Part shown: one piece after another, positions 26,778-35,898 of the stretch
Position numbering within the stretch: the stretch's first letter is position 1
Layout: each line of letters begins with the position of its first letter
Origin: Microbacterium lushaniae
Lineage (GTDB): Bacteria; Actinomycetota; Actinomycetes; Actinomycetales; Microbacteriaceae
DNA length: 64,000 nt
NCBI RefSeq assembly: GCF_008727775.1
Contig: NZ_CP044232.1
Location: 3,410,001-3,474,000, forward strand
Direction: 5' to 3'
Program-made: the position numbers and the translations under genes
Notes under the pieces: model-generated
The model's database searches: none
Seen by the model: only the letters and a program-made list of their open reading frames with translations
What the model was told of the DNA's origin: nothing

Positions 26778-26783
26778 TGAGAC

Positions 26784-28079
26784 TCACGGAGCGACGGATT
26801 CCAGGTACTTCACCGCGACGTCCGAGTCGTAGTTGTACGCCTCGAGCTTCAGGCCGGTGGGAACCGATCCGTCGATGCGGAACATCGACAGCTTGTGCGG
26901 GGGCACGTTCTCGGCGGCCGTCGCCCCGATCACGACATCGCCGCCGGTGAGGCCGAGCTCGTCCTCCCACGTGCCGATCTCCGTGGCCGCCGTGGCGATG
27001 CCGTCACGGCTGAGGTCGCCGTTCTTCAGGGCCTGGGCGAGGATGTCGGCCGTCAGCAGGCCGTTGACGTAGCCCGTCAGGTGGGCGTTGGCGCTCGGGG
27101 TGTAGTCCGGGTTGATCGCCTCGAGGTCTTCGATGAGCATGGCCTGGCCCGGAGCGTTCTCTCCCAGCCACTCGTCACCGGGAACCGAGATGATCGCGTT
27201 CTCCGCCAGCCAGTCTGCGCCGGGTCCGGTTGCCAGGGTGATGTTGTAGGCGCTGTTTCCGGCCAGCACCAGCGGAGCGAAGTCCTGCTGCACCGACTGC
27301 ACCGCCAGCGTCTGCAGGAAGCCGCCGGTTCCGCCGGTCATGACGACGTCACAGTCGGCGTTCTTCATCGAGGTGATCTGCGCGGTCAGCTGGTCGGCGT
27401 TCGGGGCGAAGGTCGTGTCGATGCCCTTCGTGAGACCCAGTTCCTCCAGGGTGAAGTCGAAGTTCTCCTGGATGTACTTACCGAGCGTGTCTTCGACGGT
27501 CATGCTGCAGAACGTCGCGTCCTCCACGTCGTAGGTTTCGACCGCGTAGGGGATGAGGCTCGCAGCGTGGCTGCTGGTCATCGGCAGGCTCGGCACCAGA
27601 TGGTCGGCGAACTGAAGGTTGGGAGTCGTTCCACCCGGGATGAGGGTCATCTTGTCGGTCTCGATGGAGGGCAGCATGGCGTCGATGATCGTCGAGCCGA
27701 GCACGAGCGAGACCATCGCCACGTCGTCCTTGAAGCCCTCGTAGAGCGGAATCGCGGTCGCGGCGTCGTACTTCGTGTCCTGGTTGACCACCTCGAGCGT
27801 CCAGCCCTCCATGGCACCTCCGGGCTGGGTGGCGCGGTGGAATGCGGCATCCATGCCTTCGATGTTCGTGATGGCGCCGGCGAAGACGCCGGAGACGGGT
27901 ACGAGCGCTCCGACCTTGATCGTCTTCGTGTCCAGGTCGACACCCGGACCGCTCACGATCTCGCCGTCGCCGGCGGGGCCGGCGTCCGAACCACCGCTCG
28001 GGGTTCCGGCGCACCCGCTCAGGGCCAGTCCCGCGGCGGCGAGTAGTGCGATGGCACCGGTGACATGTGCTCTCTTCAT
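26784..28079 (-). CDS. livK: ABC transporter substrate-binding lipoprotein (LivK family)
   Basis: 431 residues. It has a lipoprotein signal with lipobox LSGC (Cys23), then a Ser/Gly-rich linker and a periplasmic-binding type 1 fold (TIKVGALVPVSGVFAGAI; MVSLVLGSTIIDAM; NADQLTAQITSMKNADCDVVMTG). It would capture the substrate outside the membrane and deliver it to LivHM. The ATG at 28079 follows AAGGAGG. It is the third gene of the operon beginning with the luciferase-like monooxygenase, so the ligand is probably that enzyme's substrate or a precursor. Confidence 0.9.
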   Translation of the reverse strand: MKRAHVTGAIALLAAAGLALSGCAGTPSGGSDAGPAGDGEIVSGPGVDLDTKTIKVGALVPVSGVFAGAITNIEGMDAAFHRATQPGGAMEGWTLEVVNQDTKYDAATAIPLYEGFKDDVAMVSLVLGSTIIDAMLPSIETDKMTLIPGGTTPNLQFADHLVPSLPMTSSHAASLIPYAVETYDVEDATFCSMTVEDTLGKYIQENFDFTLEELGLTKGIDTTFAPNADQLTAQITSMKNADCDVVMTGGTGGFLQTLAVQSVQQDFAPLVLAGNSAYNITLATGPGADWLAENAIISVPGDEWLGENAPGQAMLIEDLEAINPDYTPSANAHLTGYVNGLLTADILAQALKNGDLSRDGIATAATEIGTWEDELGLTGGDVVIGATAAENVPPHKLSMFRIDGSVPTGLKLEAYNYDSDVAVKYLESVAP

Positions 28080-28111
28080 TGAGTCCTCCTTGCTGTGATT
28101 TTCGGGTGGTG

Positions 28112-29857
28112 CTAGGGAGAAACGGGTTGCACGGGCAACACGATGTGAGACGGATGGACGCCGTTGTGCAGGATCCTCTGCCGCGCCGTACGCCGCTGCT
28201 CCGGCGGCACGATCGCGTTGTTGCCGAGCACGCCGGCGTTGACATCCCAGTTCGGGTAGGACGAACTGGCGATGTCGACGCGGAGACGGTGCCCCGCCCG
28301 GAACAGCCAGCTCGTCGCCCACAGGTCGATCTCGTACTCCACGACCTCGTTCGGCCCGACGGGCGTCGCCTCATCCTGCCCGTTGCGGAACTTGGCGCGG
28401 ACGATCCCGTCCACGACACCGATGGCGCGCCCGTCGGGGTACACGTCGATGAGACGAGCGACGAAGTCGGTGTCCTCGGCATCCGTCGCCGCGAACAGCC
28501 GCACCGTCACCGGCCCCGTGACCTCGAGATCCTCGGCCAGTTCGTCGCCGGTGAAACGGACGATGTCGCTCCGACCATCGAGCGGCCGTTGGTCACGCGG
28601 ACCGGCGGTCCATTCGCTGCCGCCATCGAGGCCTCCTGCGAAGACGCCGGACTGCCCTCCCCGCATGGGAACAGGGTCGTTCGGGTCATGGATGTAGCGG
28701 GTCTCGCCGGCGTCCCCCTGCGGCGCCCGCGGGGAGAGCGATCCCCCCTCGTCGAGGAACCAGGGCGTCCATCGCGTTCCCGGAAGGGGCCACTCCTGCT
28801 CCTCGCGCCAACGCCCAGCCTGCATGACGTAGATGCGAACGGGGGCCCCGGGCACCTCGCTCCCCTCGGCGGCCGCGCGCGCGAAGTCTGCGACCGCGGT
28901 CTCCAAGCCGAACCCTGCCGCCGAGGCCGCGGCGCCGAAGCTCAGGTCGCCGACGGTGCCGCTCTGGTCGATGTGCTGCCAGGGACCGATGATGAGGCGC
29001 TGTCCGGTGCGGGCCTGCTCCGTCGAGGCCTCGGAGCGGAGACACGTGAAGTTCGCGATCGTGCCACCGAGGAACAGGTCGAACCAGCCGCCGACGTGGA
29101 GCGCGGGCACTTCGATGTCCGCCCGACGGTCACGGTAGCTGATGGAGGGCCAGTACTCCCCGGTCGTGTCGGCAGCTGCCCACCGGCGCCACGTGGGAAG
29201 GACCTCACTGAGCACCGGAGCGTCGATGAGCGCACCCGATCCGACGGAGGCGTACGGGTCGGCGGCATGCCGGAAGAAGCGGCCCATGAGGTCGCGCACG
29301 TCCTCACCGTGCTGGGCGCGGTAGATCAAGGACTGCAGCGTCTTCATGGTGTACCACCCGGTGAGCTGTCCCATCTGGAACGCACCGGAGCGATAGGCCA
29401 ACCGCGTCTGGTAGTCATCCGGCGTGACCACCGGGATCATCCCGGCCAGCGCGCGGGGGCGCTCCACGGCACCGGCGAACTGGACCATGCCGGAGTACGA
29501 CGCCCCGTACATCACCACGCGGCCGTCCGAGAAGGGCAACGAACCGCACCACTCGATCGCGTCCGCCGTGTCCGGACCCTCACCCTCGAACGGGACGAAC
29601 TCGCCGTCCGAATCACCCGTTCCGCGGCAGTCCTGGATCACGATCGCGAATCCGCGATCAAGGAGGGCCCAGATGGGGAGGTTCCGCGTCAGCGGCTCCC
29701 CGTAGGGGTTCCGCACCAGGACGATCGGCTGGGTCTCCCGATCCGCCATCCGGTGGACGACCGAACGCAGCGTGACACCGTCGCGCGTCGTCATCGGCAC
29801 GCCGCTGTCGACCAGTCGCCGGTTGGGCGTGCCGACCTCACCCCTGCTGTCAACCAT
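28112..29857 (-). CDS. CocE/NonD-family hydrolase (esterase)
   Basis: 581 residues, the length of cocaine esterase. An alpha/beta-hydrolase core carries nucleophile Ser120 in GASYSG and the oxyanion-region QDCRGTGDSDG. A C-terminal X-Pro dipeptidyl-peptidase jelly-roll domain (from about 350, ending HIVLPVQP) completes the family layout. Such enzymes hydrolyse aryl or acyl esters, and some act on amides. It lies ten bases downstream of a luciferase-like monooxygenase. This suggests that an ester made by Baeyer-Villiger oxidation, or an imported ester, is cleaved here. No signal peptide is visible, so it is probably cytoplasmic. Confidence 0.87.
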   Translation of the reverse strand: MVDSRGEVGTPNRRLVDSGVPMTTRDGVTLRSVVHRMADRETQPIVLVRNPYGEPLTRNLPIWALLDRGFAIVIQDCRGTGDSDGEFVPFEGEGPDTADAIEWCGSLPFSDGRVVMYGASYSGMVQFAGAVERPRALAGMIPVVTPDDYQTRLAYRSGAFQMGQLTGWYTMKTLQSLIYRAQHGEDVRDLMGRFFRHAADPYASVGSGALIDAPVLSEVLPTWRRWAAADTTGEYWPSISYRDRRADIEVPALHVGGWFDLFLGGTIANFTCLRSEASTEQARTGQRLIIGPWQHIDQSGTVGDLSFGAAASAAGFGLETAVADFARAAAEGSEVPGAPVRIYVMQAGRWREEQEWPLPGTRWTPWFLDEGGSLSPRAPQGDAGETRYIHDPNDPVPMRGGQSGVFAGGLDGGSEWTAGPRDQRPLDGRSDIVRFTGDELAEDLEVTGPVTVRLFAATDAEDTDFVARLIDVYPDGRAIGVVDGIVRAKFRNGQDEATPVGPNEVVEYEIDLWATSWLFRAGHRLRVDIASSSYPNWDVNAGVLGNNAIVPPEQRRTARQRILHNGVHPSHIVLPVQPVSP

Positions 29858-29867
29858 GACCGGGCGC

Positions 29868-30965
29868 TCAGCGGGCCTTGGCGCCGCCGGCGATGCGGGC
29901 GTCGTAGTTGCGGCGCGCGGTCGGCATGACCTTCTCCGCGAACGTCCGCAGGCTGACCTCTGCCATCGCCTGCGGCATGCCCCCGAACGAGGGCGCCACC
30001 ACGAGCTCGAACTGCCCCATCACGTCCTGCATCCAGTCGAGCTTCTCGATCAGCTGCTGCGGCGTTCCATACAGTGCGGCATCGGCGTAGTCGCGTCCGG
30101 CCTGATCCACGCCCCGCTCCCGCAGCGCCCCCGCCTTCTCGGCGTAGCGCTCGTACCCCTTCTGCGTCGCGAAGTGGTTACCGAGGAATTCGTAGTGCTC
30201 GACGTTCTGGTGCCAGAAGTTGACGATGTACTCGTACATCCGGTCCTTCGCGACGTCGGGGTCTTCGTGGCAGTACATGTTGGCGTTGATGCAGATGGGG
30301 GCTGGTTCATCGTCCCACGTCTCGCGCCACAGGTTGTTGTACAGCTCGAACGTCTCCACGAGCTTGTCCACCGGACGGAGGATGAACGACATCACGCTCA
30401 CGCGGTTCTTCACCGCGGCGATGATCGAGTCCTCGGACCCGGCCACCGTGTACATGCGGCCCTTGAAGCTCCGGATCGGACCCGGCTTGAGCTGGCGCCG
30501 CGGCTGCTCGTAGTGCGGACCCTTGCCCTCGATGAAACCCGTCTCGAGCGCCTCGATGATCATCGGCACGGCTTCATCCATGCGCTCGCGCGACTCGCCG
30601 ACCGGGATGCGCAGGCCCTCGAACTCCACACGGGCGACGCCGCGGCCCATTCCGAAGATCGCGCGCCCGCCGGAGAGGTTGTCCAGCAGCAGCAGCTTCG
30701 ACGCGACACGGAGCGGATCGTTCCACGGCAGGATGACCGCGCCGGTGCCGAGGCCGATGCGCTCGGTCTTCGCCGCGACATAGGAGAGCCACTGGATGTT
30801 GTCGGGCATGAAGGAGTAGTCGGTGAAGTGGTGCTCGACGGCCCACACACTGTCGTACCCGAGGGGCTCCGACAGGATCGCGAGGTCGGTCTCGCCCTTC
30901 ACCACCTGGTACTCCGGGACGGTCTTGTCGTAGCGGCCGAAACCGAAGTTCACTCCGATGTGCAT
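29868..30965 (-). CDS. Luciferase-like (LLM class) flavin-dependent monooxygenase, copy 1
   Basis: 365-residue bacterial-luciferase-fold protein. N-terminal MHIGVNFGFG, the WAVEHHF motif near residue 42, LGTGAVILPW and MGRGVAR are typical of LLM oxidoreductases that use reduced FMN and oxygen. It is clearly related over its whole length to the protein at 32129. Possible reactions include Baeyer-Villiger oxidation and aliphatic or aromatic hydroxylation. It heads an eight-gene operon (monooxygenase, CocE esterase, livK-F-G-H-M, SDR) plus the AcoR-like regulator, and a perfect GTCTCA-N3-TGAGAC site lies 86 bases upstream. The reductase at 19123 could supply its flavin. Confidence 0.87.
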   Translation of the reverse strand: MHIGVNFGFGRYDKTVPEYQVVKGETDLAILSEPLGYDSVWAVEHHFTDYSFMPDNIQWLSYVAAKTERIGLGTGAVILPWNDPLRVASKLLLLDNLSGGRAIFGMGRGVARVEFEGLRIPVGESRERMDEAVPMIIEALETGFIEGKGPHYEQPRRQLKPGPIRSFKGRMYTVAGSEDSIIAAVKNRVSVMSFILRPVDKLVETFELYNNLWRETWDDEPAPICINANMYCHEDPDVAKDRMYEYIVNFWHQNVEHYEFLGNHFATQKGYERYAEKAGALRERGVDQAGRDYADAALYGTPQQLIEKLDWMQDVMGQFELVVAPSFGGMPQAMAEVSLRTFAEKVMPTARRNYDARIAGGAKAR

Positions 30966-31050
30966 CGCCGATGCTCCTTTGCGATCGTGATCAGGGGCAC
31001 CCGCGCACCCTGATTTCTGTTCAAGCTACTGAGGCGCGTGCGCGCCCCGA

Positions 31051-31067
31051 CGTCTCATCGTGAGACG
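31051..31067. promoter_or_regulatory. GTCTCA-N3-TGAGAC palindrome, copy 3
   Basis: CGTCTCATCGTGAGACG, with seven-base perfect arms around TCG, lies between the divergent monooxygenase operon (start 30965) and the oxidoreductase at 31118. It is a candidate operator for both. Confidence 0.75.
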
Positions 31068-31117
31068 CCGGGGCTGTGCGACGGGAGACCGGCATCGACC
31101 CGTCTACCATCACTCGG

Positions 31118-32065
31118 ATGCACCCAGAAACCGCTTCCCCGACGACCGGCCTCGCTGTCGCCTTCACGCAGCCCGGCGGCCCCGACGTGCTCCACGTGAC
31201 GCGCGTACCGGTGGCTGAGCCCGGCCCCGGCGAGGTGCGCGTCCGTGTCGAAGCCGCCGCCGTGCATCCGTCCGACATCGCCATCCGGGCGGGGATGATG
31301 CCCATCGCCGGGCCCCCTCCGCACGTTCCGGGCATGGCCTACGCCGGGGTCGTCGAGGCCACCGGGACGGGCAGCGCGTGGCGGACCGGTGACCGCGTCA
31401 TGGGGATGGCCCTGCCCTCGAGCCCCTACGGGGGCGCGTACCGCGAGCGGATCGTCGCACCGGACGACACGCTCGCCGCGGTGCCCGATCACATCCGGCT
31501 CGACCAGGCCGCCACACTGCCGATGAACGGCCACACCGCGATCCAGGCGATGCGCGTGCTCGATCTGGCGGCCGGGTCCACGATCGTCGTCACGGGCGCC
31601 GCGGGCGCGCTGGCCGCGATCCTCCTCCCGCTGGCTGCCGCCGCCGGGCTCCGGGTCATCGGGGTCTGCGCCGACGACGACCACGACACCGTCCTGCAGC
31701 GAGGTGCGACGTCTGTCGTCACGCGCGGCGACGACCTCGCAGCGCGGGTGCTCTCCCATGCAGGCGGCCCGGTGGACGCCGCTGTGGATCTGGCCGTGGT
31801 CGACGAAGCGATCGTGCCCGCCGTTCGGCCCGGCGGTGTCGTGGTGACTCTTCGCGGCTGGGCGGGCGCGGAGGACAGCGGCGCGCGGATCGTCCCGGTG
31901 ATGGTTCCGCGCGAGTGGCGCGCCGGCCGTCAGCTCGAGATGCTCGCTGACGCACCGTACATCACCCGGCCCGTGGAGACGTTCGCCCCGCACCGCGCGG
32001 CCCAGGCCCACGCCCGCATCCAGTCCGGACGACTCCGGTCCGGCGTCGTCATCGACTTCCGGTGA
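31118..32065 (+). CDS. Quinone oxidoreductase-like medium-chain dehydrogenase
   Basis: 315 residues of the zinc-free MDR branch (QOR/zeta-crystallin-like). It shows GGPDVLHVTRVPVAEPGPGEVRVRV at the N-terminus, AAVHPSDIAIRAG, and the NADPH-binding TGAAGALAAIL; zinc-binding cysteines are absent. It likely reduces a quinone or alpha,beta-unsaturated ketone with NADPH. The start at 31118 lacks a strong ribosome site; a GTG at 31076 is an in-frame alternative. It is divergent from the luciferase-like monooxygenase across the palindrome at 31051. Confidence 0.82.
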   Translation: MHPETASPTTGLAVAFTQPGGPDVLHVTRVPVAEPGPGEVRVRVEAAAVHPSDIAIRAGMMPIAGPPPHVPGMAYAGVVEATGTGSAWRTGDRVMGMALPSSPYGGAYRERIVAPDDTLAAVPDHIRLDQAATLPMNGHTAIQAMRVLDLAAGSTIVVTGAAGALAAILLPLAAAAGLRVIGVCADDDHDTVLQRGATSVVTRGDDLAARVLSHAGGPVDAAVDLAVVDEAIVPAVRPGGVVVTLRGWAGAEDSGARIVPVMVPREWRAGRQLEMLADAPYITRPVETFAPHRAAQAHARIQSGRLRSGVVIDFR

Positions 32066-32094
32066 GCGCGCGAGACCCCCGGGCCTGACCCGGT

Positions 32095-32122
32095 CGGCCG
32101 GACGCCCGAAGACGCCCGGCCG
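32095..32122. terminator. Stem-loop between convergent 31118 and 32129 genes
   Basis: CGGCCGG (32095-32101) pairs with CCGGCCG (32116-32122) in the 63-base gap between two convergent stops. It is short but GC-only and well placed to act as a shared terminator. Confidence 0.45.
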
Positions 32123-32128
32123 GCGGGC

Positions 32129-33220
32129 TCAGACGGATGCGGAGACGGTGGCGTCGTAGTGCTGACGGGCCTTGGGCATGACCTCGCGGGCGAAGAGCTC
32201 CACGCTCTTGCGTGCGGTGTCGTGCGACATACCGCCGAACGACGGCTGCAGGACCAGGTCGAACTGACCCATCTGCTCCTGGATCCAGACGAGCTTGTCG
32301 AGGATCTCCTGGGGCGTGCCGTACAGCGCGGCATCGGCGTAGTCCCGACCGGCCTTGCTCACGCCCTTCTCACGGATGAGCGCGGCCGTGTCGGCGTAGC
32401 GCTCATACCCCTTGGTGTCCGCGAAGTGCACCCCGTCCATCTCGTAGTGGTCCACGTTCGCCTCGAAGAAGTTGCCGACGTACTCGTACATGCCGTCGAG
32501 AGCGACCTGTGCGTCCTCGTGGCAGTACATCGCGACGTTCAGCGACACGGGGGGCGCCTGCTCGTCCCAGACCTCGCGGTAGTAGTCCAGGTATGCCTGG
32601 AAGGTGGGCATCATCTTGTCGACCGGGCGGAGGATGAACGACATCAAGCGGCACTTGTTGTTCACGCCGGACACCATGGAGTCGTGCGAGCCGGCGACCG
32701 TGAAGATGCGGTCGCCCCACGGGGCGAAGGGACCGGGCTTGATGGGTGTGCGGGGCACGGGGAAGAACGGTCCGTCTCCCTGCATGTATCCCGACTCGAT
32801 CGCCTCGATGATCATCTTGGAGGACTCGTCGAAGCGGCCTCGCGTCTCTTCCAGCGGGATCCCGAACGGCTCGAACTCCTTGCGGGAGAGTCCGCGGCCC
32901 ATCCCGAACAGGACGCGCCCCTCGGAGAGGTGGTCCAGCATGAGCAGCTTCTCGGCGACACGGATCGGCTGGGTGTTCCACGGCAGGATGACCGCGCCGG
33001 TGCCGAGCTTGATGGACGAGGTCCGCGCCGCCACGTGCGCGAGCCACAGAAGGTTGTCGGGGCAGAACGCGTAGTCGCTGAAGTGGTGCTCCACCGCCCA
33101 GACGCTGTCGTACCCGAGCCCCTCGGCGAGCACTGCGAGCTCTGTCTCGTTGCGGTAGACGTCGTGGTCGGACACCTCCGGGTCGAGTTTTCCGAAGCCG
33201 AAGTTCAGACCGATGTGCAT
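32129..33220 (-). CDS. Luciferase-like (LLM class) flavin-dependent monooxygenase, copy 2
   Basis: 363 residues, colinear with the copy at 29868 (shared MHIG-NFGFG start, GYDSVWAVEHHF, GTGAVILPW, GMGRG, SFILRPVDK, YADAALYGTPQ). The ATG at 33220 follows AAAGGAG. It is monocistronic and divergent from the SDR at 33405. Two degenerate copies of the GTCTCA-N3-TGAGAC motif lie between them. The duplication suggests two related substrates, or enantiomers, are oxidised by separate but co-regulated enzymes. Confidence 0.86.
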   Translation of the reverse strand: MHIGLNFGFGKLDPEVSDHDVYRNETELAVLAEGLGYDSVWAVEHHFSDYAFCPDNLLWLAHVAARTSSIKLGTGAVILPWNTQPIRVAEKLLMLDHLSEGRVLFGMGRGLSRKEFEPFGIPLEETRGRFDESSKMIIEAIESGYMQGDGPFFPVPRTPIKPGPFAPWGDRIFTVAGSHDSMVSGVNNKCRLMSFILRPVDKMMPTFQAYLDYYREVWDEQAPPVSLNVAMYCHEDAQVALDGMYEYVGNFFEANVDHYEMDGVHFADTKGYERYADTAALIREKGVSKAGRDYADAALYGTPQEILDKLVWIQEQMGQFDLVLQPSFGGMSHDTARKSVELFAREVMPKARQHYDATVSASV

Positions 33221-33304
33221 GGATGCTCCTTTGCGCGGTGGGACGCCTGGACGCGCGAGTGCGTCGGACGGCCTCAACGTTAAGAGGGCGGGGGCCGTCT
33301 GGGA

Positions 33305-33349
33305 GCTATCACCTTGAGACGATCGACCGGCTGTGACGCAATCTGAGAC
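33305..33349. promoter_or_regulatory. Two degenerate GTCTCA-N3-TGAGAC sites
   Basis: Right half-sites TGAGAC are intact at 33315-33320 and 33344-33349, 29 bases apart. Left halves are degenerate (CTATCA and GACGCA). The pair lies between the divergent monooxygenase (33220) and SDR (33405) and is probably a weaker version of the palindrome at 31051. Confidence 0.45.
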
Positions 33350-33404
33350 CTCCGCGTCGTCTCGACGACGACAGAATGCTCGGAGGCAGGAAAAGGGAGG
33401 TCCC

Positions 33405-34211
33405 ATGGAGGGCATCAAGGATTGGAACGGCCGCGTGGCCGTCGTCACCGGCGGTGCCAGTGGCATCGGCAAGGGCATCGCCGGCGCGTTCCGGGAGGCC
33501 GGCGCCACTGTGGTCGTGGCAGATCGGGACGTGGCCGCGCTGGAGCGCGCGCGTGCGGAAGGCTACCCTGCATATGCCACGGATGTGACGGATGCCGAGG
33601 AGGTCACCCGGCTCGCCGACGAGGTGCTCGAAGCCTTCGGACGCGTGGATCTGGTGGTGAACAACGCCGGAGTCGGGCCGAAGGCTGCGGCGAAAGACCT
33701 CACCATCGAGGACTGGCGCTGGGTGCTCGACGTGAACCTGATGGGGGTCGTGCACGGAGTCCAGGCGTTCCTGCCCGCGCTTCTCGCGAATCCGCACGGA
33801 GCGTGGATGGTGAACACGGCGTCGATGTCGCGCTTCTTCACTCCTCCCGGGTATGCGCCCTACGTCGCCAGCAAGGCGGCCGTCGAGGGGCTGAGCCTGA
33901 CCATCGCAGCCGAGTTGGAAGCTGCCGGCGACACGGTCGGCGTCACGGTGCTGCACCCGGGCGCCGTCCGCTCCAACATCAAGGACAGCCTGCGGAATCG
34001 ACCGTCCGGCTCCACCGGCGGACTCGTCGATTTCGACATCGCCCAGAAGGTCACCGATACCGACATGTGGATAGAGCCGGAGGATGCCGGGGCGATCGTC
34101 CTGCGCGCCGTGCGCAACGGCGATCGCTATGCGTTCACGCACCCGAACATGCTCGGCGACGTCGAAGCATCCTTCGACGGCGTGCGGGCGGCCATGACGC
34201 GCTACTCCTGA
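33405..34211 (+). CDS. Short-chain dehydrogenase/reductase
   Basis: 268-residue classical SDR with TGGASGIGKGIA cofactor loop, NNAGVGPKA and catalytic YVASK. The ATG at 33405 follows AAAGGGAGG. It is distinct from the FNTAGVNG pair at 13824 and 22089. Position opposite the second luciferase-like monooxygenase suggests it supplies or removes a ketone substrate of that enzyme, but this is inference. Confidence 0.87.
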   Translation: MEGIKDWNGRVAVVTGGASGIGKGIAGAFREAGATVVVADRDVAALERARAEGYPAYATDVTDAEEVTRLADEVLEAFGRVDLVVNNAGVGPKAAAKDLTIEDWRWVLDVNLMGVVHGVQAFLPALLANPHGAWMVNTASMSRFFTPPGYAPYVASKAAVEGLSLTIAAELEAAGDTVGVTVLHPGAVRSNIKDSLRNRPSGSTGGLVDFDIAQKVTDTDMWIEPEDAGAIVLRAVRNGDRYAFTHPNMLGDVEASFDGVRAAMTRYS

Positions 34212-34369
34212 GCCGGCGCACCCCGCCCCCGTCGCAGCCCGAACTCCGGCAGAATGCGGCCGGAAGACGCCGAACGCGCCCCTGCAACCGGTCCCCGGCA
34301 ACGGTTTTGAGGAGTTCGGGAGCGCATGCGTGACCTGGGTTCCGTCCGCACCTGACCGAGGGGCCGGAT

Positions 34370-34393
34370 GGGGCGGCCGTCGGTGGCCGCCCC
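34370..34393. terminator. Terminator between SDR (33405) and ALDH (34402)
   Basis: GGGGCGGCC (34370-34378) pairs with GGCCGCCCC (34385-34393) around a six-base loop, immediately before the stop of the convergent ALDH. About 150 further bases between the SDR stop and this hairpin show no other feature I can support. Confidence 0.65.
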
Positions 34394-34401
34394 GGTCCTG
34401 C

Positions 34402-35898
34402 TCAGTGGGCCATGGCGGCGAGCGCCTCCGGGTCGATCGTGGCGATCGAGCGGGTGTCCTGGAACGCCCGCACGCCTTCGATCCCCTGCTCGCGTCCCAT
34501 GCCGGACTGCTTCATGCCGCCGAAGGGGGCACGCAGATCCAGGCGCGTCGCACCGTGGTCGTTGACCCACACGTACCCGCACACCAGCTGCGACCCCACG
34601 CGCTGCGCCGCGGCGGGATCCGCGGTCCACACCGACCCGCACAGGCCGCCCCACGTGTCGTTGGCCATCCGGACGGCCTCGTCCTCATCGTCGAACGGGA
34701 TGATCGGGATGACCGGGCCGAACTGCTCCTGCGTGACGACGCGCAGCTGCAGGTCGGGGTCGACCACGATCGCCGGACGCAGGAAGTTGCCGCCGGCGAG
34801 GTCGCCGCCGGGCAGCTCCCCGAACTCGCGCACGTCGGCGCCGGCATCCTTGGCCTCCTGGATGATCTCCTCGACGAACGCCTTCTGCGCCGGCTGGTGC
34901 AGCGGACCCATGCTCGTGCCTTCGTCCAGCCCGTAGCCGAGGACGACCTTGTTCAGCCGCGCCTCCAGTCCCGCGAGGAGTTCGTCCATGCGCGAGCGGT
35001 GCACGAAGACGCGCTTGGCGTTCATGCAGATCTGGCCGGTGGTGTCGTAGACCGCCGCGAAGAGGCGGTCGAGGTGCGTCTCATCGAGAATCGCGTCGGC
35101 GAGGAAGACCGCGGCGTCGTTGCCACCCAGCTCCAGCGTCACGCGGGTGAGGGTCTTGGACGCCATCTCCATCATGCGCTTGCCGCCGTTGACCGAGCCG
35201 GTGAAGCACACCTTCGCCACGTCGGTGTTCTGGATGAGGCCCGCCATGTCCTCATCCCGCCCGGTGACGACGTTCAGGACGCCCGGCGGCAGCTTCTCGG
35301 CCACCCGCTGCACCACCCGCGCGGTGGCCAGGGGCGCCGAGGGCGGCGGCTTCACGATCGCGGTGTTGCCCGCCAGCAGGGCATGCGGCAGCGCCGCACC
35401 CAGGATCGCGATCGGCCAGTTGAACGGCACGATGACCGTCACCGCGCCGAGAGGCTGATAGGCCACCTCGGTCGAGACCGGGATCGCTCCCGGTACCACG
35501 GGCAGGGTGTGCCCCTTCTCCACCTCGTCGGCCAGCATCAGCGCGAGGTTCCAGCGGATCTCGAACACGAGCGCGTCGACCCAGGCCTCCATCCGGACCT
35601 TGCCGTTCTCCTGCGACAGGATCGCGGCGTCCTCGTCCCGGTCATCGGCGATGCCGGCGATGGCCTCCGCCATCATGCGGGCCCGCTCGGCTGCGCCCAG
35701 CGCCGCCCAGCCCGGGAACGCCGCGTTGGCGGCAGCGACGGCATCCGCCACATCCGCCGCAGATGCCGCAGCGGCCTGCCCCACGACCGCGCCGGGCCTG
35801 GCGGGATCGGTCACGGAGAGCACGTCGTCGGTGAAGCGCTCCGCTCCCCCGATGTACAGTCCCGTCCGCACTCCGGCAGACGTCTCGGTCATCGTCAT
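34402..35898 (-). CDS. Aldehyde dehydrogenase, paralogue of the gene at 3665
   Basis: 498-residue ALDH with the same catalytic elements as the copy at 3665 (PFNWP, ELGGND with base Glu near 256, GQICMN with nucleophile Cys near 291). It is nearly identical to it along most of its length, so the two arose by duplication. The ATG at 35898 follows GAGGAG. It is divergent from the GntR regulator at 36075. It probably oxidises an aromatic aldehyde. Retention of two copies under different regulators (MarR and GntR) suggests different inducers rather than different chemistry. Confidence 0.88.
   Translation of the reverse strand: MTMTETSAGVRTGLYIGGAERFTDDVLSVTDPARPGAVVGQAAAASAADVADAVAAANAAFPGWAALGAAERARMMAEAIAGIADDRDEDAAILSQENGKVRMEAWVDALVFEIRWNLALMLADEVEKGHTLPVVPGAIPVSTEVAYQPLGAVTVIVPFNWPIAILGAALPHALLAGNTAIVKPPPSAPLATARVVQRVAEKLPPGVLNVVTGRDEDMAGLIQNTDVAKVCFTGSVNGGKRMMEMASKTLTRVTLELGGNDAAVFLADAILDETHLDRLFAAVYDTTGQICMNAKRVFVHRSRMDELLAGLEARLNKVVLGYGLDEGTSMGPLHQPAQKAFVEEIIQEAKDAGADVREFGELPGGDLAGGNFLRPAIVVDPDLQLRVVTQEQFGPVIPIIPFDDEDEAVRMANDTWGGLCGSVWTADPAAAQRVGSQLVCGYVWVNDHGATRLDLRAPFGGMKQSGMGREQGIEGVRAFQDTRSIATIDPEALAAMAH

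Noticed and set aside
26714..26787. GTGAGTC...GACTCAC outer repeat around the livK-livF hairpins
   Set aside because: Its right arm lies across the livK stop and the left arm near the livF ribosome site; I regard it as an extension of the intercistronic structure, not an independent operator.
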